Shown here: in pieces, positions 12,298-24,914 of the stretch
How the letters are laid out: every line of letters begins with the position of its first letter
How positions within the stretch are numbered: the stretch's first letter is position 1
Assembly (NCBI GenBank): GCA_016490735.1
Contig: JAEMWC010000133.1
Location: forward strand, 137,501-201,500
Origin: Pachyseris speciosa
Taxonomy: Eukaryota; Cnidaria; Anthozoa; Scleractinia; Pachyseridae
Direction of reading: 5' to 3'
DNA length: 64,000 nucleotides
Position numbers and translations under genes: made by a program
The notes under the pieces: model-generated
What the model saw: only the letters and a program-made list of their open reading frames with translations
Databases searched by the model: none
Told to the model about the DNA's origin: nothing

Positions 12298-12830
12298 GGA
12301 ACACGGCAGTCCATCTGGAGTTAAATTTTTGTCATGTTAAAAGCTTTCTTCTCGCTGTTGAACTTGCAAACATTCGTATAGACACTTCTCTTAACATATT
12401 AGTTGTTCAGACTTCAAAGACACAAGGTGAATCGACGTTTTCCGATACGTGACAACAGGCATCATTCTTGCTGTTGATATGAGATTTACACTTGCGAATC
12501 ACTCGGCCGTGAAAGGTCAAACTCCCTTTGTCTGTAGTCTCTAATTTTTGGCGCTCCCCTCGCGTCGCGTCTCCTCGCAACTTCGCGCGCGCACGTGTCT
12601 TTCGCCCGCTCCCCAATCCATCGCCAAAATTAGAGACTACTCGCAGTCTACTGAAGCAGACACGAGGAAACACGGCAGTCCATCTGGAGTTAAGTTTACT
12701 CATGTTAAAAGCTTTCTTCTCGCCGTTGAACTTGCAAACATTCGCATAGACACTTCTCTTAACATATTGTTTGTTCAGACTTCAAAAGACACAAGGTGAA
12801 TCGACATTTTCCGATACGTGACAACACTCA
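12298..12830. repeat. Tandem duplication, period about 370 bp
   Basis: Two near-identical segments at 12298-12466 and 12667-12830 share ACGGCAGTCCATCTGGAGTT at their start and TTTTCCGATACGTGACAAC at their end. A related sequence lies at 19300-19440, where the CGT-rich boundary (12880-12915 versus 19235-19290) is in the opposite orientation. Short reading frames across it appear non-coding. Confidence 0.7.
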
Positions 12831-13280
12831 TCACTCTGTTAAAAATAGTTAGCGCTTGCGCAGAAACGCCGGAAGTGAGTTTTGTGGATGATACTCGACG
12901 ACGAAAAAGAAGAACCGTCGGTAATTTTAGACCCGGGCGCCGCGCGAGACGCGGGCGGCCCGAGCAAATATAAGCTAATCTAAAAATATAATAAAAATAC
13001 ATATAACTAAGCTATACAACAATAAAATAATTGAATCAAAAATATTGTTTTCCTGCTCTGGAATCATGATTTTAAAACATAAAAAAAATATAAAAAATTT
13101 TCCTGTACTCAGAGCACAATTAAAAGACTTAAAAAAGTGGAATATTTCGTTCGGATCAACCGAACTTCGTCAGCCACAATGTAATCCCAGCCCCCTTTCC
13201 CCACCCCATTTATGACAACATGAAAATTTTTTTGACTCCTAGCTTAAAAGCTGCCAGACTGGGTGTTAATCTTACCTCTG

Positions 13281-13834
13281 AAGCCTGGTTTTCACTTGCG
13301 ACGCAAGCACAAAGCGCAAGCACAAGCGCAAACATAAGTAGCTTATGCCAAGTGAAAACGAACGTCGCTTTCACACTACGCAAGCGAACGCAAGCATAAG
13401 CGCAAGCACAAGGAAAAGGGAAAATTTTTATCCTTGCGCTTGTGCTTGCGCTTATGCTTATCTTTGCGTTAAGCCCGTTTTTACGTTGTGCGTTTAATAA
13501 ATGCGCAGGAATGTTTTGTCAAGTTTAAAACACGAGGCGCAGCTGAGTGTTTTAGGACTTGATAAAACACGAATTGCGAATTTATTGAACGGCTTAAAAA
13601 GCTTTACTTTACATCTATCCATTCTTATACTAAAATTTAGATTTTGGGTTATTTTGGCCTAGAAAATCGGATGTAAAATTTATCCGTATCTTCATACAAA
13701 GACACTCATTAAAAATTAATTTCTTTTGTATTTCCTTCATGAATTATTAATGAGTTTTTTTAAGGTGAAATAAGCGCTCTTGGGCTTGCGCTTATACTTG
13801 TGCTTGTGCTTGAGTCACTAGTGAAACCAGGCTT
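13281..13834. mobile_element. Fold-back MITE with AAGCCTGGTTTTCACT ends
   Basis: Left end AAGCCTGGTTTTCACT (13281-13296) and right end AGTGAAACCAGGCTT (13820-13834) form inverted repeats. Inside each end are many copies of GCGCAAGCACAAG-type hexamer/octamer repeats in opposite orientation (about 13310-13400, and about 13433-13470 plus 13780-13815). No protein is encoded. Confidence 0.75.
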
Positions 13835-14106
13835 AAGGGTAAAGAATTCCATATTCCTACAATGCTGTTAAAATATCTGTGTTGAAATTTAGTGGTCCTT
13901 GCAAAGTTCAACTTTAAGGAATAATCAACAACATGTTCAAACCTAGTTAAGTCCAAATTAACGTAGCCATTTAGAGCTTTTTACAAGAATGTCACATCAA
14001 AAAGGCGTCTCTTTTCAAGGGACAGCATGTGTTACTAGCGAAATCTCTGCATCAGAGGGCGATGCTATATATGTGCTACGGGACTGAACTGAGCACATGC
14101 AGGCGG

Positions 14107-14457
14107 CCCAAGCTCCCGTGGTGTGATGCACGATCATCTTGTGTAATAACGGTCATGGCGAAATTATAAGAGTTTGAATGGGAGTGTTTACGATCGGTCT
14201 TAGAAAGCAAAAGTACTCTCAAATTCTTAATAAAAATAGCTAACCTTACTTCCACGCTGCATTGCTTGTTGTCTGTTAGCTTACTTTGCTGTCTTGAGGC
14301 CTTTTCAGCGAATCATTTCTTGCGGATTTTTTTCGTAAATCATTCCCATACAAACTCTCGTAATTTCGTCATGCCCATGCAAACTCTTATAATTTCGCCA
14401 TGACCGTTATTACGCAAGATGATCATCACACCACGGGAGCTTGGGAGCTTGGGCCGT
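14107..14457. repeat. Fold-back element with arms of about 75-100 bp
   Basis: The left arm from GCCCAAGCTCCCGTGGTGTG (14107) reads through AATAACGGTCATGGCGAAAT. The right arm is its reverse complement ending near 14457, with a partial second arm copy at 14345-14370. The arms enclose about 140 bp. No coding potential is seen. Confidence 0.75.
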
Positions 14458-15079
14458 GTGTGAACTGACAAGAGAAATTCCTCAAAGAAGTGAGACTGAT
14501 AGCTTTGATTTTTGTTGTTGTTTGAGTCATTCATGATCTACTGAGCTTTGACTCTGCTTTGAGAATCTAAAGGTCATTGCAAATTGAAAAAAATTTGAGC
14601 ATAGTTTGTTGTAACAGGCAGTTTTATTAAAGACATCCCGACGGTCTGCAACGTACGTGTACGTGCCTTATATACTGGAACAAGAGACATGGCCGGATGC
14701 AAGACGAACATTGGGCAAGCGGTGTTTACTGTGTCTGGTTAAACGTATTGTAATTAGTTTGCATGATCACGGGGACGAAAAGCCAGTGCCTCTAAAGCAA
14801 CTTTTTGTTTTCTTTCTGTGTATCAATCCACTAGCCTCCAACATAAATCTTTACACATTGGAATACACAGAATTAAGAAGGTTCCTTTATGTCCATCTTT
14901 TCGCGCACAGATAACCCTATTTTGTGCTTCTACTTCGTGAGAAAATCCTTCAGTTTCAGTACCAATAACGTGCTCTGTTTTGGGAAATTATAAAGTTACA
15001 ACTCAATTGCAATCTCTTTACTCAATTTTTTTTTTTTGGCGGTTATTGGACCACAGTTATACCTACTCAGTTTTGTTTA

Positions 15080-16038
15080 TTAATTTACTTTGTATGTGAC
15101 TGAATGCGAAAATGTCTCAGTCAAAACTTTACAAATCTTCTGGAAAATTGCCGTAAAGCCAGTGCGAAAGTTTTTCATCCGTGATCCGTAAATAACAAAG
15201 TTCATGGCTGAGTTCGATAGCGCAAGTGTCCTAATCCACATGAATGCCGCGCCATGACGCTTCACAAGGAGTTTACCAGTCGACTTAAAGATCACCGTTA
15301 AGGGAATCCACGACGTAGTGAAAACAAGGATCACAATCGCTAACGTGGTAGCAACGCTGACTTCAACACGCGAAGAAGCATCGCTATAAGAAAGCCGAGG
15401 ACTCAACTGGTTTCTTATCTTCCTGTGCCTGATCAGTGATATCACGATCAGCGAATAAGAAAAGAAAACAATAAGATATGCGACGCCGAACATACCGAGA
15501 CCGAGAAAACCTTTGGGAAAAGAATCCGGTACGAATCGATTCAAAACAGGGACGATGATCGGTACCACCCAAGATGTTATCAGCATAGCCCTTAATCCGT
15601 GGCTTTCCATTATGAACTTGTGGCGCAGAGGGAACACCACAGCGATCAAACGATCCACGCTGATGGCTGCCAAGTGAGTAACCGAGGCAGTGCAAGAAAG
15701 CCTAGCCAAAGTCGCATAAGGCCTTTCCTAGTTTGCTGCGCAGTTGTTCCAAAATGTTCTCTTGAATAGACCTACCACAAACAGAGGTTCGCAAATCATG
15801 GTGACGATCAGATCACTAGAGCGATGGCTAAGCTCGCCAGAAGGTAGTTAGATCTTCGACGAAGACGGGGATTGGTAGCAACAGCAACGCAAACCAGTAT
15901 GTTGCCCAGCGTTCCCGACACACAAACCACAGTATTGATTAAGATGAGGGCAATGCCATGAGCAACGGGAAAAGAACAATCCCTGCCAACAGAATCGTTT
16001 GGACGAAGAATACTGGAGTTAATGGCAGAGTTATTCAT
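15080..16038 (-). pseudogene. GPCR pseudogene (frameshift and nonsense)
   Basis: Full-length receptor copy by position, disrupted twice. A 5-bp insertion at about 15809-15825 in the TM2 codons shifts the frame (compare the intact copies at GATCAGATCAGCGATGG). A TAG stop at about 15728-15730 lies in the first extracellular loop, where the relative at 21303-22243 has a Leu codon. The N-terminus with TM1 (15808-16038) and the TM3-to-C-terminus segment (15080-15709, including DRLIAVVFPLRHK and NSAMNFVIY) are otherwise well preserved. This suggests recent loss or a non-functional allele. Confidence 0.88.
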
Positions 16039-16850
16039 CGCGCAAATCGGTTGACAGCTAAGTGAGCAACAAAAGTATCAAGCTCAGTGCAGTATGTTCA
16101 CAGAAGACCTTCAACGGCTGCACACAACGAGTGAATAACATTGCTGCAGCAAACGGAAATCTTTATCATGTAGAAAGTGTGATCAGTATCGAGCAAAACG
16201 ATGACGCTTCCAGACTGTGGCTGATATCCTTAATTTTTAACTTGTGCGCAAGCGGAAATATCCCGACTTTTAAAAATACCAATCGGGCTATGTTTGATTC
16301 AAGTAATACTGAACTGACACGTCAACCTGATGCAATGTCTAAAGGATCGATATTGCAGCGAAATCAGTGGGGAAAGAAAGAGTCAGAAATACAACGAACC
16401 CATTAGATCAGTCCGGCCATTTATATGAAAGAAATTGGCCAGTACGTTCCTGCGATCCCGTTTGTTTTACTACAATTTCAGAATTTTGTAACAATCATTT
16501 TTTCTTCCCATTTAATCTTACGTATCATATCTTGTAATATCTAAAGTGTAATATCTATACTGAAATATCTTAATTCTGGATTTCTCGATAAAGCTGCGTA
16601 AACAAATCAGTAAAGCTGAGAGGCTCTTCAGATTTTTGGCAGTGCAAACGATATCGACCCGTTACCATGGATACAGACTTTTTTAAATTAGTGTGGCCAG
16701 AAATACAAGCAAATATTAACCGCCTGTGTCACATATCAGTATATATGAATATATGTTTTAATTTGAGTCTCGTAATTTATAATTATCCGCAAGTAAATCC
16801 AGAACAACAAACCCGAGGAATCGTTCAAAACAGGTTTTTGTTTTTGATTT

Positions 16851-17284
16851 ATAATGGTAATAGGACCGAGTGGAGTCCAATTCGGTCTGTAATCATACGA
16901 ATAATTTACAAAATCGGACGACCGCGAAGCGGGAGTCCGATTTGTTAATCACGAGTATGATTACAGACAGAATTGGACGACACGAAGTTCTGTTACCAAT
17001 TAATCAAAACTATGACAAAATTTGAGAAACGAACTAGCCAGCGGTTGAGCGTTAAACGGTTACACGTAGTTATAAATAATGAAAAACATAATAGTTTACT
17101 CAACAAAATGCACGACAACAGCGCGCGCAAACTGACGCGTACTGTCTAATTACACAGGCATGACGCGTAAACTGTCCTATTACACTGTCCAATTACCAGC
17201 ATGACGCGTACACTGTCCTATTGGTGCTCAAATCGGGCTGCTGATAACCAATCACGTTCGAGAATTTTGTTATAGTTTTTATTA
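16851..17284. mobile_element. Fold-back element inserted in a receptor flank
   Basis: Compared with 9850-9890, where GTTTTTGATTT runs directly into CCTGCAGTATCGCAGCC, this copy has about 434 bp inserted between them. Its first 140 bp form a long hairpin: GGTAATAGGACCGAGTGGAG-type left arm from 16856, mirrored by the right arm to 16997. The remainder ends in sequence complementary to its start (AAAACTATGACAAAATTT and AATTTTGTTATAGTTTT). A related fragment is at 10555-10590. Confidence 0.72.
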
Positions 17285-17706
17285 CCTGCAGTATCGCAGC
17301 CGGCCATGGGTTACCTTATAGAGATCGTTTATTTTGCTGAGTCTTTCTTCGTGGTAGAAGCCTCTTTCTGAGTTATATTATTCCCTGGTTTAATTTTAGC
17401 CAAGTTTAAGAAGTTCACCCAGAAAAGCGTAAACACTTTACCCACATCAGTGAACAACATAAGCGCATGTGAAACGCATTACATAACCCAATATCTTATA
17501 AAACCATCCTTTAGTTTAAGTTTTAACACCCGTCTTCTATGTTTATTTAATTTAGAGATGGACTATACAAATTTCCATTAGTAGAGAAAACACTGAGAAG
17601 AGTTTTTACGAATTTACTGTCGTGACCGACAAATTACCATGTTGCCTTCAGTCAGACACGTTGCGGACAAAGCTATTATTGCAACGTATCATCTTTGCAA
17701 TTTGTC

Positions 17707-17811
17707 CCACTCCCCTCGGGGGGTACTCCCTTGTATGGGCTATATAGGTATGTGCGGCCATAAAGGGTACGTTTTTGTAGTCCCTTTGTATAGGTAATCA
17801 CATGATTTCGA

Positions 17812-17847
<36 letters not shown>

Positions 17848-18985
17848 TCAAAGACTCACAAAATTGCACGAACCCGTAGGGCGAGTGCAACGTGTGGTCT
17901 TTGAAAAAATTTACAAGTGCTTATTAATTTTATTCCAAATTGCACAAGAAAAATCATGTGATTACTTATGAATAATATACATGAAAAAAATGCGAGATAG
18001 CTTCTTAACTTTGCAGAAGCAACGCAACGAAGCTAAGGTGAATTAAAAGAACACTTTTCTCAATGTTTTTAAAGCGTTTTTAGCTGTAAAAACTGGCTAA
18101 ACAATTACAGGCTATAGCTATAAGGCTACTTTGTTTGCTAAGAGTATATCAAGCGCTGTAATCATTACTTTCAGGCTTTCTAGTTCGTTATCTTCGCCTT
18201 GTTTGTCCTTGTTTGTTTATTAATCTCGGCGTCACTCCAGCGTAGTGTTGAATTCAACGGACTCGTAATTCCAATTACGTCGGTAATTTCCTTCTCTGGA
18301 CACCACTGTTTCCAAACAGACAGCTAAAATACAGTGCTTTTCGCAGCCTTTCTTCTTTTTAGAGCTGTTTTGCAGCTTCTCTGCTGTTATTGCGGTCACG
18401 AAGAAAGAAAACCTGCTCAAAAAGACAGCCATTGTTTTCGCTCGCAGAGTCGCTTGCAGCTTTTCAGTCTTTCGCCATTCAAAGGCTGCGTTTGATTGGC
18501 TCAATTTCAGTTCCTTTGTTAATTAACCAATCAGAATCGTCTGTTGTTTACCTCTTTTTTTGCACTGAATTACCTTTTTTCTGCATCGTGTTTCCTAAAA
18601 ACTGCATTTCTCTTAGCCAATCAGAATCGATAAATTTTTTCATGTATATTATTAGGTCTTAAATAGGGTATCGATTTTGAACATTTTTCTCTGAAATAGG
18701 GTATGGTTTTGTCTTGAATTGGGTATGTTTTTTTAGAAGAAGCTATTTCTTCATCATTCGGCGATAAGACCATCAACAAAAGCCGTCCGCAAATTATGTT
18801 TACGCCAACCGTGTACGCGAAATAGGCCTGATATAGAGTATTGACGTTTTGGTCAGGTCTGAAAAAGGGTAGAGAAAATCACAGATTTTGGTCGGAAATA
18901 GGGTAAGGCCGGTTGTTTCAGGAAGCAGGCTGCACACCCCCATCCAATTTTTCAGGAAGTCCCTCCCCCGGGAATTTCTCGAGCT
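17707..18985. mobile_element. Composite repeat insertion in a receptor flank
   Basis: In the copies at 5225 and 10330 the block ending CAATTTGTC continues directly into the GATAAAGAGCTTTG/ATAAATAGCTTTG block. Here about 1.28 kb intervenes. It begins CCACTCCCCTCGGGGGGTAC and ends near AGTCCCTCCCCCGGGAATT, which suggests CCCC-rich inverted ends. It contains a nested fold-back at about 17800-17970 (AATCACATGATTT...AAATCATGTGATTA) and repeated CCAATCAGAATCG at 18527 and 18617. No transposase is visible. Confidence 0.65.
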
Positions 18986-19234
18986 AGGATGAAAAGCTTT
19001 GGGCCTGGAAGTAGACTATTTTTCTTACATTAGTGCTATGTTTTGATTTATAATTGTGTTTTTGGTCTTTGTCCCTCGTGTGTTCCTTTTTCCCTTCATT
19101 TTTGATCAGTTGCAAATGAAGTTATAAAAAGCACCAGTATTAATACATCAGACAAATTTATTTTCATCATGAGATATCTTATTACTCGGACCTCCGCCGG
19201 AAGAAGTCCGAGGTTTAAAATGTCGACTGTTTTT

Positions 19235-19236
19235 CT

Positions 19237-19270
<34 letters not shown>
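19235..19270. repeat. (CGT)n microsatellite
   Basis: About twelve CGT units with one CGC interruption. The poly-Arg reading frames on both strands here are products of the repeat, not genes. Confidence 0.9.
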
Positions 19271-21302
19271 AGAGTTTCATCCACAAAGCTCACTTCCGGC
19301 GTTTCTGCGCAAGCGCTAACTAAAAATAAAACTCTGGGAGCGAGATTGCACAATAACAAGAATGCTGTCACGGAAAATATCACGCACACTAAAACGTCGA
19401 TTCACTTAATGTTCTTGAGGTTTGAACAACTAATAATGTTTGCAAGGTCAACAGCGAGGCGAAAGGTTTTAACATAGCTAAACTAAACTGCAGATTTTTC
19501 CGGGCCTCATACCAAACTCTGTAATTTTGAGTGGTTGAATGAGTTTTCTGATGTGGTTTAAGCTTATTGTGCCAATAGCATTCCGTGTTATTAAAAGTTA
19601 GCTTTCAGAGCTTGCCATTTAGTAAGGAACCACCGACTGAGAAGCCGCACAGGCTCTGAAGAGCAGGTAAATTCAATCATTTCTTCTTGCTTCAAGTCCG
19701 AAAGTGCACCGGGAGTAAGATCGTCCTGACTGAAAAACCCGTTTCAAATTACGTGACGAGCGCGTGTTGGAATTTGATCTCGATGTTCCCTTGAGACATC
19801 AATGTGTTAATCTAATTTATTCCAGAAAACATGTTGCAAACTTGACGTTAAAATATTTTTGCAAGCAAGAAACTGAACGAAGCGCGGAAAACGGCCGGCT
19901 GTCATAATTTTTTCCACAACGTGAAAAATGATAGGTTTTGTAGGGAAAGCTCTGTAAACAACAAAATGTCTTCCATGTCTGCTTGTTGGCTCTGTATTTT
20001 CCTTTTCCGCTGCAGTTCGTCTAACGCTGATATGCCGTCAACAGTCACCAACTCTTGAAACACATTGCTGGCATTGTATAAACCAGAAGTCAGTGTGGGA
20101 GCGGACGCATTCTCAAGATTCAGAAATACTTTTCTGAATCAAAGGTCTTATATTAAGAACACAAGGTTATTTAATTGGAAATCAAGAAAAAATCTTAAAA
20201 CAAGAGAAGTTCTGGATTTTTTTTTTTTTTTTTTTTGTTATTTTCAAAGAAATTAACTAAAATTAAAAAAATTTTCTGAAATTAAGACCTTAAAAATGAG
20301 AGACAAAAACCTTTTGTCCTACAATTAAGAAATTGGGTTTTAGCGTGTGAATAACTCAAGTATGTGATATCCCTGAGACTCTGACAGGTCGATTATTTAT
20401 TATTTTTCTACAATATCTCAATTTCTTGACATTTGTGCATTTATCTGTACATGATCAAAATACGGATACTGTATCTAAAATAAGATATTGAAAGAAATTC
20501 CTATCGCCTCTTGGAAGGCCGAGTGAAGGCCCTTATGGCCTCTTGTTTAACTTTTAATGCAGAAGTTCAAAAAAGCTTATTTGATAGCATACCGGCCTGG
20601 TCTAAATATGTGATTGTGACAGGATCGTAAAACTTCTCGGAAAAATACTTTGTGAGATACTGGTCTGCGGCACTCTTATCCCGACGGATAGCGTCACGTG
20701 AATTATCGGAAAGAGACACGTGATCATGTGGAAGGAGCGAGGGAAAGCAGTGTTTCAATTGCCTCACGAGGGGTTATGTGTATTTTAGTTACTCTTTTTT
20801 ATTGAAGTCATGAAAAGTATATATAGCACTTTAAGCGGTTCACTTACTTGGATGGATATAAGTCGTCACAGAAAAAACTTCGTTTCTCAGGTTTATTGGT
20901 TAGCAAAGGGGTTGCTCACATTGTCTTCATCAGTGGGCAAGCGCCCGCAAGCGGTGTTTACTGTGTCTGGTTATGCGTCTTGTAGCTACTTTATAGTAAT
21001 CAAAGCCAGTGCTCCTAGACCGACTTTGTGTTTTATTTGTGTGTTTTGATCCACCATCTTCGAAAATAAATCTTTACATATTGGAATACACAGAAGAAGG
21101 TTCTTGTGTCCATCTTTTCGCGCACAGATAACCCCTATTTTGTGCTTCTACTTTGTGACAAAATGCTTCAGTTTCAAGGCCAATGAAGTGTTCTGTGTTT
21201 TGGGAACAACTTACCATCTCATTTGTTTAGGTCTTTACTGACAAGATTTTTGCGTGATTGGACCACAGTTACGAGCATTTTGCTTTAAATATGTTCATTT
21301 TG

Positions 21303-22243
21303 TTAATTTACATTGTATGTGACTGTATTAAGCGAAAATGTCTGAGTCAAAACTCCACAAATCTTCCGACAAATTGCTGTAAGGCTAGTGCGAAAGTTTT
21401 GCATTCTTGATCCGTAAATAGCAATGTTTATGGCTGAGTTCAACAGCGCCAGTGTCCTAATCCACATGTATGCCGCGCCATTACGCTTCACAAGGAGTTT
21501 ACCAGTCGACCAAAAGATCACAAATAAGGGAATCCACGACGCAGTAAAAACAAGGATCACAATCGCTAACGTGGTAGCAACGCTGACTTCAACACGCGAA
21601 GAAGCATCGCTATAAGAAAGCCGAGGACTCAACTGGTTTCTTATCTTCCTGTGCCTGATCAGTGATATCACGATCAGCGAATAAGAAAAGAAAGCAATAA
21701 GATATGCGACGCCGAACATACCGAGGCCGAGAAAACCTTGGGAAAATAATCCGGTACGAATCGATTCAAAACAGGAACGGCGATCGGTACTACCCATGAC
21801 AATATTAACATAGTCATTAATCTGCGACTTCCCATCATGAACTTGTGGCGCAGAGGGAACACCACAGCGATCAAACGATCCACGCTGATGGCGGCCAAGT
21901 CAGCGACCGAGACAGTGTACGAAAGCCTAGACAAAATCGCATAAGGCCTTTCCAAGTTTGCTGTGCAGTTGTTTATAAATGTTCTCTTGCAGAGGACTGC
22001 CACAAACAGGGGCTCGCATATCATGGTGACGATCAGATCAGCAATGGCTAAGCTCGCCAGAAGGTAGTTGGAGTTGCGGCGAAGACGAGGATTGGTAGCA
22101 ACGGCCACGCAGACCAGGAAGTTACCAAATGTTCCAAGCAAACACACCATAGCGTTAATTGAGATCAGCGCAATGCCATGACCTACAGGGAAAGAACACT
22201 CTCTCGTCGAATCGTTAGATTGTTGATTACCTGTGAAATCCAT
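21303..22243 (-). pseudogene. GPCR copy 6 broken by a 1-bp frameshift
   Basis: The N-terminal half (from the ATG at 22243, MDFTGNQQS) encodes TM1-TM5, with GTFGNFLVC, LAIADL and DRLIAVVFPLRHK. The C-terminal half lies in another frame and includes SWIPLFVIF and NSAINIAIY. The break is near 21737-21745, where a T is missing relative to 15515-15525. A single indel could also be an assembly error. The 3' flank is shared with the copy at 15080. Confidence 0.82.
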
Positions 22244-24008
22244 CACGAAAATCCGGCGTAGTAGGCGAGCAACTGCATAAACTGCAACAGATTTCGTTTC
22301 AGGATTTTGGGAGACAGCAAACTTCAACATCGAGCGACATAAAGAACTATCAGAAGATAACCGAAGTCTTTATTGTATACCTAATGCGATCACTGATCGT
22401 TGAAAACCATACAATTTGAACAACGTAACTAATATCCTTGCTACTCATCATCGGAGAAAGAAGGCAACCTTTAGAAACTGAAATAAATTGTCGCAAGATT
22501 TGCCTTGTGGAACACTTCCTACAGAGCAGATTCACACAAAATGTTTAGTCCGAGACGGCTGTTGGATGAAAACATACTTTCAAAAGTATTGGTTACGTAC
22601 TATTAATGCTATTACTATTTAAGAATCGACCACTCTGTCAGTCTCTTTTTCGTGAATCATTCGTCAAATTGTTAAGGTGATTCCTCACAATTGCATTTTT
22701 TTAATGTCCTATGCATGGCTATCAACTGTGCCAAGTTCAGTTTAAAAAAAATCTGGTTAGTACGTGCTAACAAGTTCAACCTCGCGTAACGTACCATTAG
22801 TTTTCAGTCCCCAATAAACTAAGGCTGTCTGTAAAACTGTCCAATCACATGTCAGGATGATTTCAAAACATCCAGTCACTGAATGATGTGATCAGCGTAT
22901 AGCGACTGGAGGCCATAATATTACGGGATTTTACATGCGTATTGCAGTAGGCTATCACTATTAACAAACAGTCATCCCATCGTAAGTGTGTAAATCCGTC
23001 AAATGTTTCAGACGATTTGTCTTGACGTTTTGATTGGTCAAGAGACGAATAAGTTGCATGTAAATAACTGTCAAGGAATTATGCGTTGTTTCCTTTTAAT
23101 TGCGTGTTAAAGCGCTAAAATATTTTTATGCCAGAAATATTCATGATATTATGCTCGTGCAAAGTTTTAACTCCCGGTATTGGTCCTTAGGCATACAGGA
23201 ACCTCAGCATCGCAGCCCTCTTTAAAAAGAGCGTAAGCGAATTAGTAGAAGTTTACCACGATGATCTTCGTGGTAGCTATTTGAAAAAGGAACAAATAGT
23301 GAACTTCTTTCTAAGGCTCGGCCTTCACAGAGGGAAAGGTATTAATTACCGGCGTACAGAAATAAACAGAACTCGATCGAGAAATGTGCTTTTCAAGCTC
23401 TTGGCTATTTCCAACGTGGGCGTCGGTGTGTTTAGAGAGATTACGCATTTTCTTCTTGGGAATAACGTAGATTTTTTGTAAAGCCAAAACAATGCTGACG
23501 GAAATAACGACGAGAATAGAGGGTATACAAGCAGTCTCCAGAGATTCGAATGAATCAAAAGAAGCTAATGAGAAATCTTTTGTTCACGGTAAACCAACGT
23601 GGCGGTGATGAATTAACGTGCATACGCCCTATAATTTGACAACTGAAGTTTGGGTTGATAAGCAACCACAAGATAAAAATCTTTTGATCGGGTACAGATT
23701 GAATTTAAAATCAGCGATATTGCAAACTTACAGAAAAATATTGAAGCTAAAAGTACAGTGTTACCTAAAGGAAAATTAATACAGAATACACCGACAATTA
23801 TAGTCATTATACATAGTCAGTCAGTTAAATACCGGCTGGGTAAAGATTACTTCTGAATGGTTGTTGTCCATATACTACAGCTGAGCTTTTCAATTTCCTC
23901 TCTAATTAAAGTTACTGTTACGCTTACTGAAGGATCAACTTCTACATCAAATTAAAGCTTCCAGGAAGCATCTAAGAACAAAATCGTCCAAATACGATAG
24001 CACTAAAT
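22244..24008. other. Intergenic, no recognised gene
   Basis: Mostly unique AT-rich sequence. Bases 23195-23480 contain a modest open stretch on the plus strand (IVNFFLRLGLHRGKG region) with no family I can name. It could be an exon or transposon fragment. Nothing else is supported. Confidence 0.4.
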
Positions 24009-24914
24009 TCACTGGCGGCGACAAATCTTGCGGAATATCTTGGCGTACGCATCACGGAAATCCGGGATTCTCGCTGTGTAAATCAGAAAGTTCATGGCGG
24101 AGTTGGACAGAGCTAGTGTACGCAGCCACATGTGGGTGGGCTTGTACAACGAAATGAGAGGTTTCCCTGTAAGAAATAAGGAAACCATAATTGGCACCCA
24201 ACAGACGGCGAACACACCAATGACTATGGCCAGCGTAAAAGCAACGCGTACTTCCATGCGCGAGCTCTTATCAGCAGACGAAGGACGACCACTCAACTCT
24301 TTTCTTTTCTTCCTTTGGAAGAACACAAATCCGAGAATAATTAGATAGGACGAAGTTATGATGAGAACACATAGACCGAAATTGATGGCAATCAGGTGTC
24401 CTATAGGAAAGGACCTTGGAAGGACGATCCGCAAAACAGGAAGCGAAAGCGGGTACACCCACGAGATTACTAGCATTGTTGGCAATCCACATTTATCCAT
24501 GCAGGTGCGATAGCGTTGAGGGGAGCAAACAACGATGAGACGGTCCACGCTGATCGCGGCCAAGTGCAAAACGGACGCAGCACAAGAAATTTTGGTTAAG
24601 ATTCCATACGGAAATTCCAGATGTTTTGTTGAACAGTCGTAAAAGAATGTTCTCTTGCTGAAGATTTTCAATAACAGAGGCTCGCAAACCATGGTGACGA
24701 TCAAATCAGCGATGGCTAGGCTGAAGAGAAGGTAGTTGGAGCTGCGGCGAAGACGAGGATACGTAACGACGGCCAAGCACACCATTAAGTTACCAAGTGT
24801 TCCAAACACGCAAAGCAAAGAATTGGCTGTCATCAGAACGATGCCATGGGCTAATGGAAGAGAACAGTCTCCTTGGGATGGCGGATTTGAAGTGTTTTCC
24901 AATGAGAAATTCAT
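24009..24914 (-). CDS. Class-A (rhodopsin-like) GPCR, divergent array member
   Basis: Intact 301-residue seven-transmembrane receptor from the ATG at 24914 (MNFSLENTS). It is more diverged than copies 1-6. TM1 has GTLGNLMVC, TM2 LAIADLIVT, the end of TM3 DRLIVVCSPQRY, and TM6 keeps the classical CWVP. TM7 has NSAMNFLIY, and the tail is short and basic (KIFRKICRRQ). It lacks the shared 5' flank block of the younger copies, which fits an older duplication. Ligand unknown. Confidence 0.93.
   Translation of the reverse strand: MNFSLENTSNPPSQGDCSLPLAHGIVLMTANSLLCVFGTLGNLMVCLAVVTYPRLRRSSNYLLFSLAIADLIVTMVCEPLLLKIFSKRTFFYDCSTKHLEFPYGILTKISCAASVLHLAAISVDRLIVVCSPQRYRTCMDKCGLPTMLVISWVYPLSLPVLRIVLPRSFPIGHLIAINFGLCVLIITSSYLIILGFVFFQRKKRKELSGRPSSADKSSRMEVRVAFTLAIVIGVFAVCWVPIMVSLFLTGKPLISLYKPTHMWLRTLALSNSAMNFLIYTARIPDFRDAYAKIFRKICRRQ

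Larger units (their letters stand above)
9189..15079. other. Intergenic: duplicated flanks plus several repeats
   Basis: Bases 9189-10513 are the same ordered 5' flank blocks as upstream of copy 2, here uninterrupted. A (CATTA)n run of about five units lies at 10086-10112. Bases 10998-11130 match 20710-20840 (shared GAGACACGTGATCATGTGG). Bases 12298-12830 are a tandem duplication, followed by fold-back elements at 13281 and 14107 and a receptor 3' flank block at 14695-15075. At 11800-11870 there is a weak tRNA-like B-box on the minus strand, possibly an old SINE. No gene is supported. Confidence 0.55.
16039..21302. other. Intergenic: duplicated 5' flank split by two insertions
   Basis: The ordered flank blocks of copies 2 and 4 recur at 16039-16230, 16608-16672, 16800-16850 joined to 17285-17320, 17460-17706 and 18986-19170. 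Two insertions separate them. Bases 19235-19440 are the inverted relative of the 12.3-12.9 kb repeat. Bases 20700-20840 and 20935-21290 are 3' flank blocks shared with 10998-11130 and 14695-15075. No gene is supported. Confidence 0.6.

Noticed and set aside
19096..19477. Arg-rich proteins on both strands
   Set aside because: They are translations of the (CGT)n microsatellite.
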